Shown: piece after piece, positions 17,102 to 26,348 of the stretch | Layout of the letters: each line of letters begins with the position of its first letter | Numbering within the stretch: the stretch's first letter is position 1 | Origin: Eikenella glucosivorans | GTDB taxonomy: Bacteria > Pseudomonadota > Gammaproteobacteria > Burkholderiales > Neisseriaceae | Reading direction: 5' to 3' | Length of the DNA stretch: 64,000 bases | NCBI RefSeq assembly: GCF_016025525.2 | Contig: NZ_JACSGR010000004.1 | Coordinates: 62,001 to 126,000 of the forward strand | Made by a program: the position numbers and the translations under genes | The notes under the pieces: model-generated | The model's input: only the letters and a program-made list of their open reading frames with translations | What the model was told of the DNA's origin: nothing | Databases searched by the model: none

Positions 17102-17763
17102 TGCAGCATCTCGACCGTCGGGATTTCTTACTAGCCTGTGCAGCTGCAGGATTATCTCTTCGTGCAGCAGCAGATGATTTCAGCCTACCTGGACAGGATG
17201 GGCAGCGGAATAATCTTGCCGATACAGTTAAACCTTACCTTACTGTCGGCCCGTACCGTGAAGACTTGTATCGTGTTTATATGTTCCTTAGCTACGAATG
17301 CCCATATTGTGAACAAACATGGTATGGCATGGGTGAATGGGGTCGTACGCTGCCTGATCCATTCCGCTTTGTCTATGTACCCATTTATACCGGCAACAAA
17401 CGTCTTGATGCGGCAGCCACCGGTTTTTACATCGTGCGAGACCTGGCTCCGACCAGGATTGCTGACTATCAGCGACTGACCTTTGAGGCGGCTCGGACGG
17501 CAAAGAACGAACGGGATTTTATAGCTGTGCTTTATCGCATGGGCTTCAGCCGAGAGGCAATTAATGCTTCTGTGAGAAAACAGCTGACACAGGAACGCAT
17601 GGCACGGGCAATGACCCTAGTGCGCCGTTATCGGGTAACGGCTACCCCATTTTTTGCTGTTGGCGGACGATATACCACACACGCAGGTTTTACCGGCGGC
17701 AATTATCAGATGCTAACTCAGCTTCTCAACGGCTTGGTATCCAATGTGGTCCAAAACAGGTAA
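17101..17763 (+). CDS. DsbA-like periplasmic thiol-disulfide oxidoreductase
   Basis: 220 residues. The N-terminus carries a twin-arginine-like motif RRDFLLACAAAG, so export may use the Tat pathway. The thioredoxin-fold active site is CPYC with Cys67 and Cys70, and the cis-proline loop is ATPFFAVGG near residue 184. It occupies the place that dsbC or trbB hold in related F-type clusters and probably folds the Cys-containing TraB, TraV, TraH and TraU proteins. Coupled to the ATPase gene upstream and overlapping the next gene by 20 bases. Confidence 0.85.
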   Translation: MQHLDRRDFLLACAAAGLSLRAAADDFSLPGQDGQRNNLADTVKPYLTVGPYREDLYRVYMFLSYECPYCEQTWYGMGEWGRTLPDPFRFVYVPIYTGNKRLDAAATGFYIVRDLAPTRIADYQRLTFEAARTAKNERDFIAVLYRMGFSREAINASVRKQLTQERMARAMTLVRRYRVTATPFFAVGGRYTTHAGFTGGNYQMLTQLLNGLVSNVVQNR

Positions 17764-18148
17764 GCCGGCAGCAGCCTTGTGCTTGTACGCATTACTGCTG
17801 CTGAATATTCCTCTGCCACCGAAATGCCCATTACCGGACGAGACGGAAACGATGCGTTATACCGGCAAGGAAATCCATCAACCGATTATAGCCACGTTAC
17901 AGTTTGTCATTTCCGCCGGATGGCAGCCTACCTGCTTTGGCAGGTTTGAAACCGCATCTGGTTTTGGCTGGACACCCAGCACGGCAACGGCGTTGCAGGA
18001 GCACTCCTACCATATTTTTGATAGGCAACGTTTTACTGTCGGCACACTATTGTTACTCAGCGGCATACTGTCGCTGCTGCGGAGATTATTCCGGCATTAC
18101 CGCAACCGTCGGCATAGCATTGCCGACACCAAACAGGATAGCGCATGA
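17744..18148 (+). CDS. Hypothetical membrane protein in the tra operon
   Basis: 134 residues, not recognised. One hydrophobic segment near the N-terminus (AALCLYALLLLNIPLP) and one near residues 99-112 (TLLLLSGILSLL) followed by a basic tail, with a loop of about 75 residues that contains single Cys residues. The topology suggests a periplasmic loop. It overlaps both neighbours (20 and 4 bases), so it is translationally coupled within the operon and probably a minor transfer component specific to this element type. Confidence 0.7.
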   Translation: MWSKTGKPAAALCLYALLLLNIPLPPKCPLPDETETMRYTGKEIHQPIIATLQFVISAGWQPTCFGRFETASGFGWTPSTATALQEHSYHIFDRQRFTVGTLLLLSGILSLLRRLFRHYRNRRHSIADTKQDSA

Positions 18149-18666
18149 AAAAGACAAGTTTATCCTTATTGTTTTCAGTCGGCCTACTGGTTGCCTGTAC
18201 CTCACAACAGGAGCCGCCTGAGCCACCGTTGGCACAGCGCACAGAATTAGTCGTGCTTCGGCAGAGTACTTACAGTGATGCTGCTTGGATTGATGAGGAA
18301 GAAGGGACGTATATCTGGCTGCCTCAGGCTATCAGCCCCTTTGGCATAAATCTGAGCTTTAACGATGCTGATGGACAGCACAAACTACTACACACGGTTT
18401 ACTTTAAAACTGATTCAGCTGTACTGAGTACTGCTGAGAAACGGCGGTTGACACGGATGGTGCCAGTATTGCGCACACAGGGAGTAACCTTGTCTGGCTA
18501 TGCTGATCCGCGTGCCAGCACGGCTTACAACAACCGATTGGCCAAACGCCGTATAGACAGTGTGGCAGCCTATCTAGGGCATTTAGGTGTCACGGTCAAC
18601 CGAGAGTGTGTATTTGGCGAAACCCGTCTGCCGAATAGCGAATTATGCGAATGGAGGACTGAATGA
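18145..18666 (+). CDS. OmpA-family peptidoglycan-binding lipoprotein
   Basis: 173 residues; lipobox LLVAC with lipidated Cys18. Residues about 85-165 form an OmpA-like domain: VYFKTDSAVLSTAEKRRL, then LSGYADPRAS followed by NNRLAKRRIDSVAAYL, which is the pattern that binds diaminopimelate in peptidoglycan. It probably anchors the transfer channel to the cell wall. F plasmid has no such gene in this place. ATGA overlap with traL downstream. Confidence 0.85.
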   Translation: MKKTSLSLLFSVGLLVACTSQQEPPEPPLAQRTELVVLRQSTYSDAAWIDEEEGTYIWLPQAISPFGINLSFNDADGQHKLLHTVYFKTDSAVLSTAEKRRLTRMVPVLRTQGVTLSGYADPRASTAYNNRLAKRRIDSVAAYLGHLGVTVNRECVFGETRLPNSELCEWRTE

Positions 18667-18968
18667 GCAAAGCGGTAATTTTTCCTGAATATGTCGATAC
18701 GTTGCCCCAATTCCTATTTCTGGAATCCGACGATATCTCCATCTTTATTTTCGGCATGATTGTCGGGGTTATCCTGCAATATGCCTCCCGCAGCCCGGTC
18801 GGCATGATGGCCGGTATTGTTCTGGGGGTATGGCTGTCTTACCAGTACGTCAAATTCAAGCGCAACACCTTGCCCGGTACGCTGGTACACATGGTGTACG
18901 CTTTAACCGGCCTATTCCCGCTTAACGACCGTTATCCGAACGGTTTAACCAAAAGGGTGGATAACTGA
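18663..18968 (+). CDS. traL: Conjugal transfer pilus assembly protein TraL
   Basis: 101 residues. Two hydrophobic stretches, IFGMIVGVILQYASRSPVGM and MAGIVLGVWLSYQYVKFK, are separated by a short turn, and the C-terminus ends in a polar tail. This, the size, and the position directly before traE, traK, traB match TraL (VirB3-like) of F-type systems. Starts inside the stop of the OmpA-like gene and ends on the traE start codon. Confidence 0.85.
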   Translation: MSKAVIFPEYVDTLPQFLFLESDDISIFIFGMIVGVILQYASRSPVGMMAGIVLGVWLSYQYVKFKRNTLPGTLVHMVYALTGLFPLNDRYPNGLTKRVDN

Positions 18969-19858
18969 TGCAGTGGCCAACATTCAAAACCAAACTGCGT
19001 AAGGCTTTGGAAAGTAACACCATCCTAGGCCTTGTATGCTTAGGCCTGCTGTTTGTAGCGGTATTGCAGCAGATTAAAATTAATAGTCAACATGAACGTA
19101 TTGCATTGAAGCCGCCAGGTGCCTTATCCGAAGAAGTCATTATTGGCTGGGATCATGCTTCGCAGGAATATCTTAATTCCTTTGCCCTCTATATTGTTGG
19201 CTCTATGTCTTCCGCCACCCCCAATACAGTGGATTACACCGCCAAGGTAATGGAGCCCCTGTTTGACCCACAACTGTGGCAGGTAATCAAGCCGCAGTTA
19301 TTGGCAGTCAAAAACAATCCAAACTATATTGGCATTAACCCTGTCAGCAACTTTACGCCAACTGCCAACCTGATTTACGAACCTAAAACTGGGAAAATTT
19401 TTATCCCTGGGAGAATTGTCTCCTCCGCCTACAGTAAGGGGGCGATGACCCAGTTAGGTGCAGTAGACGTAACTTACGAAGTGATTATCCAGATGGTGGA
19501 CGGTATGCCTAGGGTCAAATCTTGGTATGTCTACCCCGGCGAGCCGCACACACTCAAATGGGCTGATCGCTATCCCGATAAAGCCGAACAGGAGGCTAAG
19601 GATCGGCAGGCACAGATACAGATCTTACCGACTGTTCCCGAAAGTGAAATCAGTTTCCCGCAGGATGCTCAGCCTGTGCCGCAACCGGGTACCGCTTCCG
19701 CAGCGGCCGCACCGATACCGGCTTCAGGTATACCCATTACGCCTGGACAGGGAAATATTCCGGGTGTCGTGATGCCTCCATCGGCAACCGAAACCACCCA
19801 ACCAGCAGAAACAGAGACCGCTCCACCGGCCGGACAGAGCCAGAGTGATTTGCTGTAA
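18968..19858 (+). CDS. traE: Conjugal transfer protein TraE with a long Pro/Ala-rich tail
   Basis: 296 residues. An N-terminal membrane segment (ILGLVCLGLLFVAVLQ, about 18-33) is followed by the TraE (VirB8-like) periplasmic domain up to about residue 195, with the VTYEVIIQMVDGMPRVKSWYVYPG end that is typical. F TraE has about 188 residues; here another 100 residues rich in Pro, Ala, Gln and Thr follow. That tail is predicted to be disordered and periplasmic. One-base overlap with traL. Confidence 0.87.
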   Translation: MQWPTFKTKLRKALESNTILGLVCLGLLFVAVLQQIKINSQHERIALKPPGALSEEVIIGWDHASQEYLNSFALYIVGSMSSATPNTVDYTAKVMEPLFDPQLWQVIKPQLLAVKNNPNYIGINPVSNFTPTANLIYEPKTGKIFIPGRIVSSAYSKGAMTQLGAVDVTYEVIIQMVDGMPRVKSWYVYPGEPHTLKWADRYPDKAEQEAKDRQAQIQILPTVPESEISFPQDAQPVPQPGTASAAAAPIPASGIPITPGQGNIPGVVMPPSATETTQPAETETAPPAGQSQSDLL

Positions 19859-19872
19859 AGGATAAAACAATC

Positions 19873-20685
19873 ATGAAAAAGATAGCGTTAGCCTCTTTAT
19901 CCCTGTTGTTGGTTACGATTATGTGGCCGGCAATAGCCGAGAACATTCCGAATAGAAGTAACTATGCCCGTCGCCGTGTGGTACAGGTTACCTCGCCTGT
20001 CGGATTGGAACGGATCAACAGCAACATCCAGGAAGGTCGAATACGCGGCGTACAGACAGTAGTGTCTTCCTATGGAGAAAACCACCGCATTCGGGTTTCC
20101 CGCAATCATCCCAACATCATCAACACCCCGTTTGCCCGAGCTCATGCGGTCGGGCTAAAGGCCAACTACGATCTAGGCTCAAACGGCTCAGCCTTACTGG
20201 TTACCCCAAAAACTAGCAAACCGTTTTTTGTATCTATTACCGATGCGGATAACCCAACCGGGATACCCATTTCCCTGACCTTGGTTCCTTCTGCCAGTTT
20301 GGATTCGCAAACCATTACTGTGTCACTGGGCGGTCGACAGGGCGCTGGAGCCCGCGACAACGACGGCGGGTTCTCGCAACAGTTGGCGGCGGTTATTCGG
20401 GATATCGTGATGTTGAAAATCCCAGCGGGGTACAGTGTACGTCCGCTGCAGAATACCTTTGCCATGGGGAACGGCATGCAAGTCGTCCCAGTTGAACGCT
20501 ACAGCGGCAATGAGTTCGATATCTACCGTTACCGCCTGAAAAATAACAGCCGTCAACGGCAGATCCTTTCTGAAGAAATGTTTGGTGCCAATCCGCGTGT
20601 GGTCGCCGTGGCCTTCTATCCAAAAATCCAAGTTGGCCCGGGCGAGAGTACCGATGTATTGATTATGGTTGGACGGGAGCAGTGA
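19873..20685 (+). CDS. traK: Conjugal transfer protein TraK (secretin-like, VirB9 role)
   Basis: 270 residues with a signal peptide of about 22 residues ending at AIAEN. Forms, with TraV and TraB, the outer-membrane core of the F-type channel. The DIVMLKIPAGYSVRPL stretch and the C-terminal VVAVAFYPKIQVGPGESTDVLIMV are characteristic. Ribosome-binding site AAAGGA 12 bases before the ATG. Lies between traE and traB. Confidence 0.87.
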   Translation: MKKIALASLSLLLVTIMWPAIAENIPNRSNYARRRVVQVTSPVGLERINSNIQEGRIRGVQTVVSSYGENHRIRVSRNHPNIINTPFARAHAVGLKANYDLGSNGSALLVTPKTSKPFFVSITDADNPTGIPISLTLVPSASLDSQTITVSLGGRQGAGARDNDGGFSQQLAAVIRDIVMLKIPAGYSVRPLQNTFAMGNGMQVVPVERYSGNEFDIYRYRLKNNSRQRQILSEEMFGANPRVVAVAFYPKIQVGPGESTDVLIMVGREQ

Positions 20686-20689
20686 AGAA

Positions 20690-21961
20690 ATGGGTATCCG
20701 TGAAAACTGGAATCAGAAAACCGGCAAACAGAAACGCAATACTGTACTGATCGGCGTATGTGGCGGGCTCATCGTGCTGGTTATTGCAGCCATGATTACC
20801 GATAGCATCAGGGGCACTAAATTTGGTCGCACCAAGACCGAAGTTACCCAGGTGGTTACCCCGAATCAGCGCAACCTGACGGTAGAGAGTCTAGCTGCCG
20901 AAATCTACGCCCTGCGTCAGCAAATGCAGCAGCAGCAGGCCAATCAGACTGCCAATCCGTCAGCCCTGACTGCCGAGCAAGTGCGACAAATGATTGCAGA
21001 GCATGAAGCCTCCCGGATAGGTTCGGGCACCGGGCCTTTGTCTGCGTCAGAACCAGGGTTCATTCCTCCGGGAACCTTGCCGGGTGACAGCGGCGCCCCT
21101 CCGTTGGGAGGCGGGGGCAATTTTGGTAGCAGCAACGACACTCCTGCAGAAGAGGTCGACAGCAACCCCTACCAGTCACATACCAGTAATAGTGGTAATG
21201 CCCCATCAAGCCGTGCCGCTTCCGAAGCTGCTCCAGCCGATAATAAGCCGGCTGGAACAAATCGTACCGCCGGTAATCGGAAAAATGGCGCTCACGATAC
21301 CAAAACCTACCTGCCGGCAGGCTCGCAACTGTCGATTATTGCAGTTTCTGGCATTAATGCCCCCACCGGTGAAGCAGTAGGTGGAGGTACCGAGAATGCC
21401 ATGCCTATCCTGCTGCGTGTGAAAGGGTTGGCAACGATGGCTAACGGTTTTCGTTCGGATTTATCAGACTGCGTCATCATTGCCAACGCCTATGGGCAGC
21501 TAGCCGATGAACGCGCCTATGTACGTACTAAGTCGATTACCTGCATCCGTTCCGATGGTGTGGCAGTTGAGGCAACGATGAAGGGAACCGTCATCGGCGA
21601 GGATGGCAAACCAGGCTGGCGCGGCCGTCTAGTATCGCGCGACGGTAGAGCCATTTCGCAAATGATTAAAATCGGTATGCTCAACACATTTGGACAAGGC
21701 TCGGTGGCATTGGCTGGTACGGCTCGTATCGGTCATCGGGATGGTAGCGGTAACAGCATTAATATTGGCACCGGCACGCCTGGTCAGGTGGCCTTGAACA
21801 GTGCAGCTCAAGGAATCAACGATATTTTCGGGCGAGTGGCCGGCATTTATGAAAAATATGCCCAGCAATCTTTCCCAGTAGTGGAAATCCAGCCAATGCG
21901 TACCGGCGACATTCTGTTGCAGGAGGGCATTTCATTGGAATATGTAAAGGATAGAAGATGA
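20690..21961 (+). CDS. traB: Conjugal transfer protein TraB (VirB10-like)
   Basis: 423 residues from the ATG at 20690, with GGGAG upstream; a TTG at 20669 is a less likely start. A cytoplasmic N-terminus is followed by a membrane segment (VLIGVCGGLIVLVIAAMI), a coiled-coil with LAAEIYALRQQMQQQQ, a Pro/Gly/Ser-rich linker (about 115-205), and the VirB10-type beta barrel with YLPAGSQLSIIAVSGINAP and the ADERAYVRTKSITC region. Spans inner membrane to outer-membrane core. Ends with ATGA overlap into traV. Confidence 0.9.
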   Translation: MGIRENWNQKTGKQKRNTVLIGVCGGLIVLVIAAMITDSIRGTKFGRTKTEVTQVVTPNQRNLTVESLAAEIYALRQQMQQQQANQTANPSALTAEQVRQMIAEHEASRIGSGTGPLSASEPGFIPPGTLPGDSGAPPLGGGGNFGSSNDTPAEEVDSNPYQSHTSNSGNAPSSRAASEAAPADNKPAGTNRTAGNRKNGAHDTKTYLPAGSQLSIIAVSGINAPTGEAVGGGTENAMPILLRVKGLATMANGFRSDLSDCVIIANAYGQLADERAYVRTKSITCIRSDGVAVEATMKGTVIGEDGKPGWRGRLVSRDGRAISQMIKIGMLNTFGQGSVALAGTARIGHRDGSGNSINIGTGTPGQVALNSAAQGINDIFGRVAGIYEKYAQQSFPVVEIQPMRTGDILLQEGISLEYVKDRR

Positions 21962-22569
21962 GATCGACAACCCGTTTGTTACCACTCCTGTTGTTGCTGG
22001 GCGGCTGTTCCTCCATGATGAATACCGGTTCTACCGAATTATCCTGCGGAACGGCTAATAGGGGGCGCTGCATGAGCATGAGCCAAGCCTGGGAAGCCAG
22101 TAGCGATTATCGGCCGCAGGATCATGCTGCACCATCTGGCAGCAAAAGCGGCGGGATTACCCCATTTTTACCCGATCCCGTACCTAATATGGCAGCTATC
22201 GATGAGCCAAAGCCGCTACTGATGCCAGCCCAAGTGCTCCGAGTGTGGGTTAATGCCTATGAGGACAGTAACGGCAATTTGGTTTACCCAACCCGGGTGT
22301 TCTCTGAAGTCACCCCGCGTCGCTGGAATGTTGGTTATTCCGCTGCACAGATGATTCAGTCGTCTCGTACTGTTACTCCGTTGGTTGCTGCCAACCCGGT
22401 CACTGCGCCGACGGAGGAGGCAACACCTGCTACTGCAACCGGAGTGGAAGGCAGCGATGCGCGAGCAACCGCAGCGGAAGGAGAAGGGGCAGAACCTGTT
22501 ACCGCTCCCGCTCCGACTACCCAGCCGGATACGCTTCCACCTGGCACTCTACCACCCCCTTTGCAATAA
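21958..22569 (+). CDS. traV: Conjugal transfer outer-membrane lipoprotein TraV
   Basis: 203 residues. Lipobox LLGGC with lipidated Cys17. After it come two conserved Cys residues (LSCG and GRCMS) as in TraV, whose first half resembles VirB7. The middle part, QVLRVWVNAYEDSNGNL... TRVFSEVTPRRWNVG, matches TraV of SXT-type systems; the C-terminal 60 residues are Ala/Thr/Pro-rich. Its position after traB and ATGA overlap support the call. Confidence 0.87.
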   Translation: MRSTTRLLPLLLLLGGCSSMMNTGSTELSCGTANRGRCMSMSQAWEASSDYRPQDHAAPSGSKSGGITPFLPDPVPNMAAIDEPKPLLMPAQVLRVWVNAYEDSNGNLVYPTRVFSEVTPRRWNVGYSAAQMIQSSRTVTPLVAANPVTAPTEEATPATATGVEGSDARATAAEGEGAEPVTAPAPTTQPDTLPPGTLPPPLQ

Positions 22570-22617
22570 CTCTTCCTCTCAGTGCAATTGAGGCCACACT
22601 TTCATAAAGGAAACATC

Positions 22618-22947
22618 ATGCAAAATCTCAAACTATTTCGCAATTTGTGCAACTTCGTTGGCCATTGGCAGAACAAAGCCCGGCAGGTATTTCTATTCTT
22701 GCTGACCGGTCTGATGGCCGCTCCAGCTTTTGCTGGTTCAGATACCACTTTTTCTACTATGGTCGATTGGGTAAATGACAAATTGACCGGTTCCATGGGG
22801 GCATTGATCGCCATCATCGCCTTAGTTATCGCCATTATTTCATCCATGATGGGCAAATTCTCGGCCTTTTTGACGGTATTGGTTGTAGTGGTAGGCGCAA
22901 CTTTGGGTGGTGCCATTGTTATCGGTTTCTTCACGGCAACCTTTTGA
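22618..22947 (+). CDS. traA: TraA-like conjugative pilin precursor
   Basis: 109 residues from the ATG at 22618, preceded by AAAGGAAA. A long signal region (39 residues, basic then LFLLTGLMAAPAFA) ends at a signal-peptidase site before GSD. The mature part of 70 residues has two membrane helices, ALIAIIALVIAIISSMMG and FLTVLVVVVGATLGGAIVIGFF, the size and layout of F-type (TraA/VirB2-like) pilins. Last gene of the tra block; a DUS lies just behind it at about 22966-22977. Sequence identity to a known pilin is not claimed. Confidence 0.8.
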   Translation: MQNLKLFRNLCNFVGHWQNKARQVFLFLLTGLMAAPAFAGSDTTFSTMVDWVNDKLTGSMGALIAIIALVIAIISSMMGKFSAFLTVLVVVVGATLGGAIVIGFFTATF

Positions 22948-23000
22948 TTCAGATGGATACAGTGTTCAGGTAGCCTAACCTGCATTGTGCAAACGGCATA

Positions 23001-24908
23001 ATGATGAAGCTGTTTTTGTGTGAAAAACCTTCTCAGGCTAAAGACATCGGCAAAGTACTCGGTGTATTGGGCGGTCGGGATAACGGTTTCTTCCGCAAAG
23101 GGAACACGGCTGTTACCTGGTGTTTCGGCCACATGTTGGCCAATGCCATGCCTGCCGCCTATGGGGAGATTTATGCCGATTTCGGCAACACAGATGCTCT
23201 ACCATTACTGCCTGACAAATGGCTGATGGAGGTCTCCGATTCTGCAGCCAAACAATTTAAGGTCATTCGTACCCTACTGGCCGAAGCGGATGAAGTTGTT
23301 ATTGCTACCGATGCTGATCGCGAAGGTGAGGTCATCGGGCGCGAGATTCTGGAGTATTGTGGCTATCGCGGTAAAGTGTCCCGCTTCTGGACCAGTGGGT
23401 TGGATGCGGCTTCGGTAAAAAAGGCATTGGGCAAAATCATGCCCGGCGGCAAAACCGAAACCCTGTATCAGGCAGGCCTGGCACGCTCGCGTGCCGACTG
23501 GCTGGTGGGCATGAACCTCTCCCGCGCCTATACCGCTGCCTATGCCGAAGGCCGGGGCAAAGCACATACCTTGTCGGTCGGACGCATTCAAACGCCGACC
23601 TTAGCTTTAGTGGTACGCCGTGATGCGGCCATCGATACCTTCAAACCTTATCCCTACTACACCCTGCGTGCGGTTTTTCAGGTAGCCTCCGGCAGCTTTG
23701 AGGCGCTGTGGCAGATACCTGATGCCCTGAGAAACCAAGACGGCCTGTGTACCGACCAGCAGGCTGTGGACAAGTTGGCGGCCACACTGCCGGACAGCAG
23801 CGGCCGCATCGCCGCCGCCAAAACCGAACGCAAACACAGCCCGCCACCACTGCCCTACAGCCTGTCTGCCCTGCAAAAGGCCGCCGGCAACCGTTTCGGT
23901 CTCAGCCCCGATAAGGTGTTGGACATCGCTCAGGCACTGTACGAAAAGCACAAAATCACTTCCTATCCGCGTTCTCCCTGCCGCTACCTGCCCAAATCGC
24001 AGCAGGCCGAAGTGCCGGCCGTATTTGCCGCCATGCTGTCATTGGATCCTTCTTTGGGCAATGTGCTGAAGCAGGCCGATCCGGCTCGGGCTTCTCGGGT
24101 CTGGAACGACGGCCAGGTCAACAAACACTCGCACCATGCCATCATTCCGACCACCCAGGCCGGGATCGATTTATCTAAACTCAGCAAAGCGGAGCGCGAT
24201 ATCTACCTGATGATCCGCAACCGCTATATCGCCCAGTTCTATCCGGATTGCGAATACGACTCCAGCACGATAGAAGTCGAATGTTGCGGCCACCGCTTCC
24301 GTACCGTCGGCCGGCAACCGGTCAAACCGGGCTGGAAAAGCCTGCTGGGGGAAGAGGCGGAAGACGAAGTGGCGGGAGGGGATGAAGAAGGAGACAGTGC
24401 TGCCCTGCCGCCGGTCGACGAAAACGAAGCCGTCCGCTGCCGTTCCGCCGATGCCGCCCACAAAAAGACCGTCCCGCCGCCACGCTTTACTGAACCCTCG
24501 CTGCTGGACGAAATGCAGACCTTGTCCGATTTTTTGAAAACGGTGGACAACGCACAAATCAAAAAAGTGCTGCGCGCCACGGAAGGATTGGGCACGGAAG
24601 CCACCCGGGCCAATATTTTGAAGCGGTTGTATGAAATGGGATATTTGGAGAAAAAGGGGCGCAAGGTTTCGGCCACTGACAAAGGGAAACGGCTGATTTC
24701 CCTCATACCCGAAGCATTGGCCGATCCGGTTACCACCGCCAAATGGGAACTGGCTCTCGGCGGCATTGAGTCCGGGAAGCTCGGTTTGGCGGAATTTATG
24801 CACCATCAGTCTGCCTGGATCAGCCGCCAGGTGGCACAAGCCAAGGCTGATATAGCAAGCAAAAAGAAGTCTGCTCCGGCGGAAATGCCGACTGATAGAA
24901 AGAAATAA
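23001..24908 (+). CDS. topB: DNA topoisomerase III
   Basis: 635 residues, type IA topoisomerase. Toprim domain at the N-terminus with FLCEKPSQAKDIG and ATDADREGEVIG (acidic triad); the catalytic Tyr lies at about residue 322 in TSYPRSPCRYLP. ATEGLGTEATRANIL and the GRKVSATDKGK end are typical. There are no C-terminal zinc fingers. Topoisomerase III genes are common in integrative elements of this family and in the gonococcal genetic island, where they likely act in element processing. A DUS within the gene (about 23678-23690) is read as FQVAS. The acidic linker at about 450-480 is element-specific. Confidence 0.95.
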   Translation: MMKLFLCEKPSQAKDIGKVLGVLGGRDNGFFRKGNTAVTWCFGHMLANAMPAAYGEIYADFGNTDALPLLPDKWLMEVSDSAAKQFKVIRTLLAEADEVVIATDADREGEVIGREILEYCGYRGKVSRFWTSGLDAASVKKALGKIMPGGKTETLYQAGLARSRADWLVGMNLSRAYTAAYAEGRGKAHTLSVGRIQTPTLALVVRRDAAIDTFKPYPYYTLRAVFQVASGSFEALWQIPDALRNQDGLCTDQQAVDKLAATLPDSSGRIAAAKTERKHSPPPLPYSLSALQKAAGNRFGLSPDKVLDIAQALYEKHKITSYPRSPCRYLPKSQQAEVPAVFAAMLSLDPSLGNVLKQADPARASRVWNDGQVNKHSHHAIIPTTQAGIDLSKLSKAERDIYLMIRNRYIAQFYPDCEYDSSTIEVECCGHRFRTVGRQPVKPGWKSLLGEEAEDEVAGGDEEGDSAALPPVDENEAVRCRSADAAHKKTVPPPRFTEPSLLDEMQTLSDFLKTVDNAQIKKVLRATEGLGTEATRANILKRLYEMGYLEKKGRKVSATDKGKRLISLIPEALADPVTTAKWELALGGIESGKLGLAEFMHHQSAWISRQVAQAKADIASKKKSAPAEMPTDRKK

Positions 24909-24910
24909 TC

Positions 24911-25489
24911 ATGAACGTCCTCAACCGTCGGCAGTTTCTCGGTACAGTTATCAGAACTGCCCCTGCTCTAGCGCTCTGCTCGGGCACAGTCTTGTTCTCC
25001 GACGAGGCATTGGCCGTAGATAACGGTGACTTTTGGCGGCGCGACCGCCTGATCGATATCCGGCGTACCGACACCGGCGAGCGTAGAAGCGTACGCTTCT
25101 ACGCGGCTGGCCAAGGCTACCTGCAAAACGGCTACATGGCCGCCCGTTGGCTGCTACGTGATGCCAAAGACGGCAATGCTATAACCAATATCGATATTGG
25201 TTTACTTAACCTGCTATATGGCTTGCAGGAATGGGCTCGAATTGCGGGCAAGTCCAATCCATTACTGCAGATCAACAGCGCATACCGCACCCGACGGCGC
25301 AATGCCACCATTGAAGGGGCTGCACAAAATTCTATGCATATTTATGGCAGAGCCGTTGATTTGACCATGCGTGGTATTAGCTTGAATCAACTAACTTCCA
25401 TGGCAGCGCACTTCAATGCTGGAGGTATTGGCATTTACAGCAGCTTTATCCACCTGGATACAGGCAGGGTACGCAATTGGCGAGGGTAA
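24911..25489 (+). CDS. Tat-exported DUF882/YcbK-like peptidoglycan peptidase
   Basis: 192 residues. N-terminus NRRQFLGTVIRTAPALALC is a twin-arginine signal. The rest matches the M15-like DUF882 family: INSAYRTRRRNATIEGAAQNS, MHIYGRAVDL and, at the end, GIGIYSSFIHLDTGRVRNW, giving the His/Asp/His zinc set in SMHxxGRAVD and FIHLD. Expected to cut peptide cross-links in the wall and help the transfer apparatus pass it. Starts two bases after topB and shares its direction. Confidence 0.85.
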   Translation: MNVLNRRQFLGTVIRTAPALALCSGTVLFSDEALAVDNGDFWRRDRLIDIRRTDTGERRSVRFYAAGQGYLQNGYMAARWLLRDAKDGNAITNIDIGLLNLLYGLQEWARIAGKSNPLLQINSAYRTRRRNATIEGAAQNSMHIYGRAVDLTMRGISLNQLTSMAAHFNAGGIGIYSSFIHLDTGRVRNWRG

Positions 25490-25677
25490 TGAAGATAGGA
25501 ACATAAAACATCATGATAGTGCTTGACAAAACCAGCGAGCAGTAGCATGATTAAACCGTATTTCAATGTTTTGTTGCTTTCATTCAAAAAGCAAAGGTGT
25601 GCAGCCGCTCAAGCACACAAACCGATTCGTCGGTTTTGCGGTTTTTTCAATCTGCCTCAAGCAGGCATTCTTTTCTT

Positions 25678-25744
25678 AACCCTTTGGGGATACTCATTCC
25701 CCAAACGGGCGTGGTGTATCCCCTGTTTATTTGGAGATTACATC
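25678..25744 (+). promoter_or_regulatory. Structured leader 1 (DUF3577 gene), competing hairpins
   Basis: Stem A: TTTGGGG (25683-25689) with CCCCAAA (25699-25705). Alternative stem B: GGGGATAC (25686-25693) with GTATCCCC (25716-25723), followed by a T-rich stretch. The two share the G-rich strand and cannot form together. Ends at the ribosome-binding site TTGGAG. Confidence 0.7.
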
Positions 25745-26212
25745 ATGTCTAACCAAGTTCAGAACGTACCCGCCTACTTCGATTTGACCGCCGACGGTGT
25801 CGGTTTTATGAACCGCCCTCGCGTGGTTCAAGGCAAACGAGGTTCCGAGTACTTTTCCTGTACCATCCAAGCCCTTCACGGAGATGCTGACGAAAAATCA
25901 CGTTTTGACGTGCGTATCGTCGGCGGGAAAGCTAAAGAGTTGTTTGCCAAGCTGCTGGAAGAATTTCCGGATTTGCTCAGTAGCGACTACAAACGCCGCC
26001 CCACCGTATTTGTTGGGTTCCGTGTTGGTGACCTTCGCCCTGTTGTTTTTGAGACCAACTCGAAAAATGACAAAAACGAGCCTGTAAAAGTAAACACCCC
26101 GTCTATTGACGCCCGGTTGTTGAAATTCAAGTTCATCAAGGTCAATCGCCAAGTTTGGTACACTGAAAAAAACGATACCCAAGCCCCAGTATCTGAAAAT
26201 GCTGCCGCCTAA
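25745..26212 (+). CDS. DUF3577 family integrative-element protein
   Basis: 155 residues from the ATG at 25745 (MSNQVQNVPAYFDLT), behind TTGGAG. Recognised as DUF3577 (STY4534-type): YFDLTADGVGFMNRPRVV, YFSCTIQALHG, and the central PTVFVGFRVGDLRPVVFE strand pattern suggest a small OB-like, possibly single-strand DNA-associated protein. The family occurs in integrative conjugative elements; function unknown. A published comparative-genomics study names an RNA motif upstream of DUF3577 genes, as I recall, which fits the structured leader here. First gene of the accessory array. Confidence 0.8.
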   Translation: MSNQVQNVPAYFDLTADGVGFMNRPRVVQGKRGSEYFSCTIQALHGDADEKSRFDVRIVGGKAKELFAKLLEEFPDLLSSDYKRRPTVFVGFRVGDLRPVVFETNSKNDKNEPVKVNTPSIDARLLKFKFIKVNRQVWYTEKNDTQAPVSENAAA

Positions 26213-26269
26213 GTAACGTTTCAACCTGCAGTCCGTCTGCCTGAGGGGAAGTGAAAACTTCCTCTCCTT

Positions 26270-26348
26270 CACCCCGCCGGGGCAAACATCCCCGGTTTTC
26301 GGGTTCGTTTGCTCCGGCTTTTATCTTGTATTTTTGGAGCGTAGTATT
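26270..26348 (+). promoter_or_regulatory. Structured leader 2, competing hairpins
   Basis: Stem A: CCGGGG with CCCCGG around a CAAACAT loop. Alternative stem B: GCCGGGGCAAAC (26276-26287) with GTTTGCTCCGGC (26307-26318), twelve pairs with one G-U, followed by TTTTATCTTG, a good intrinsic terminator. Another stem lies just upstream at 26243-26266. Confidence 0.75.
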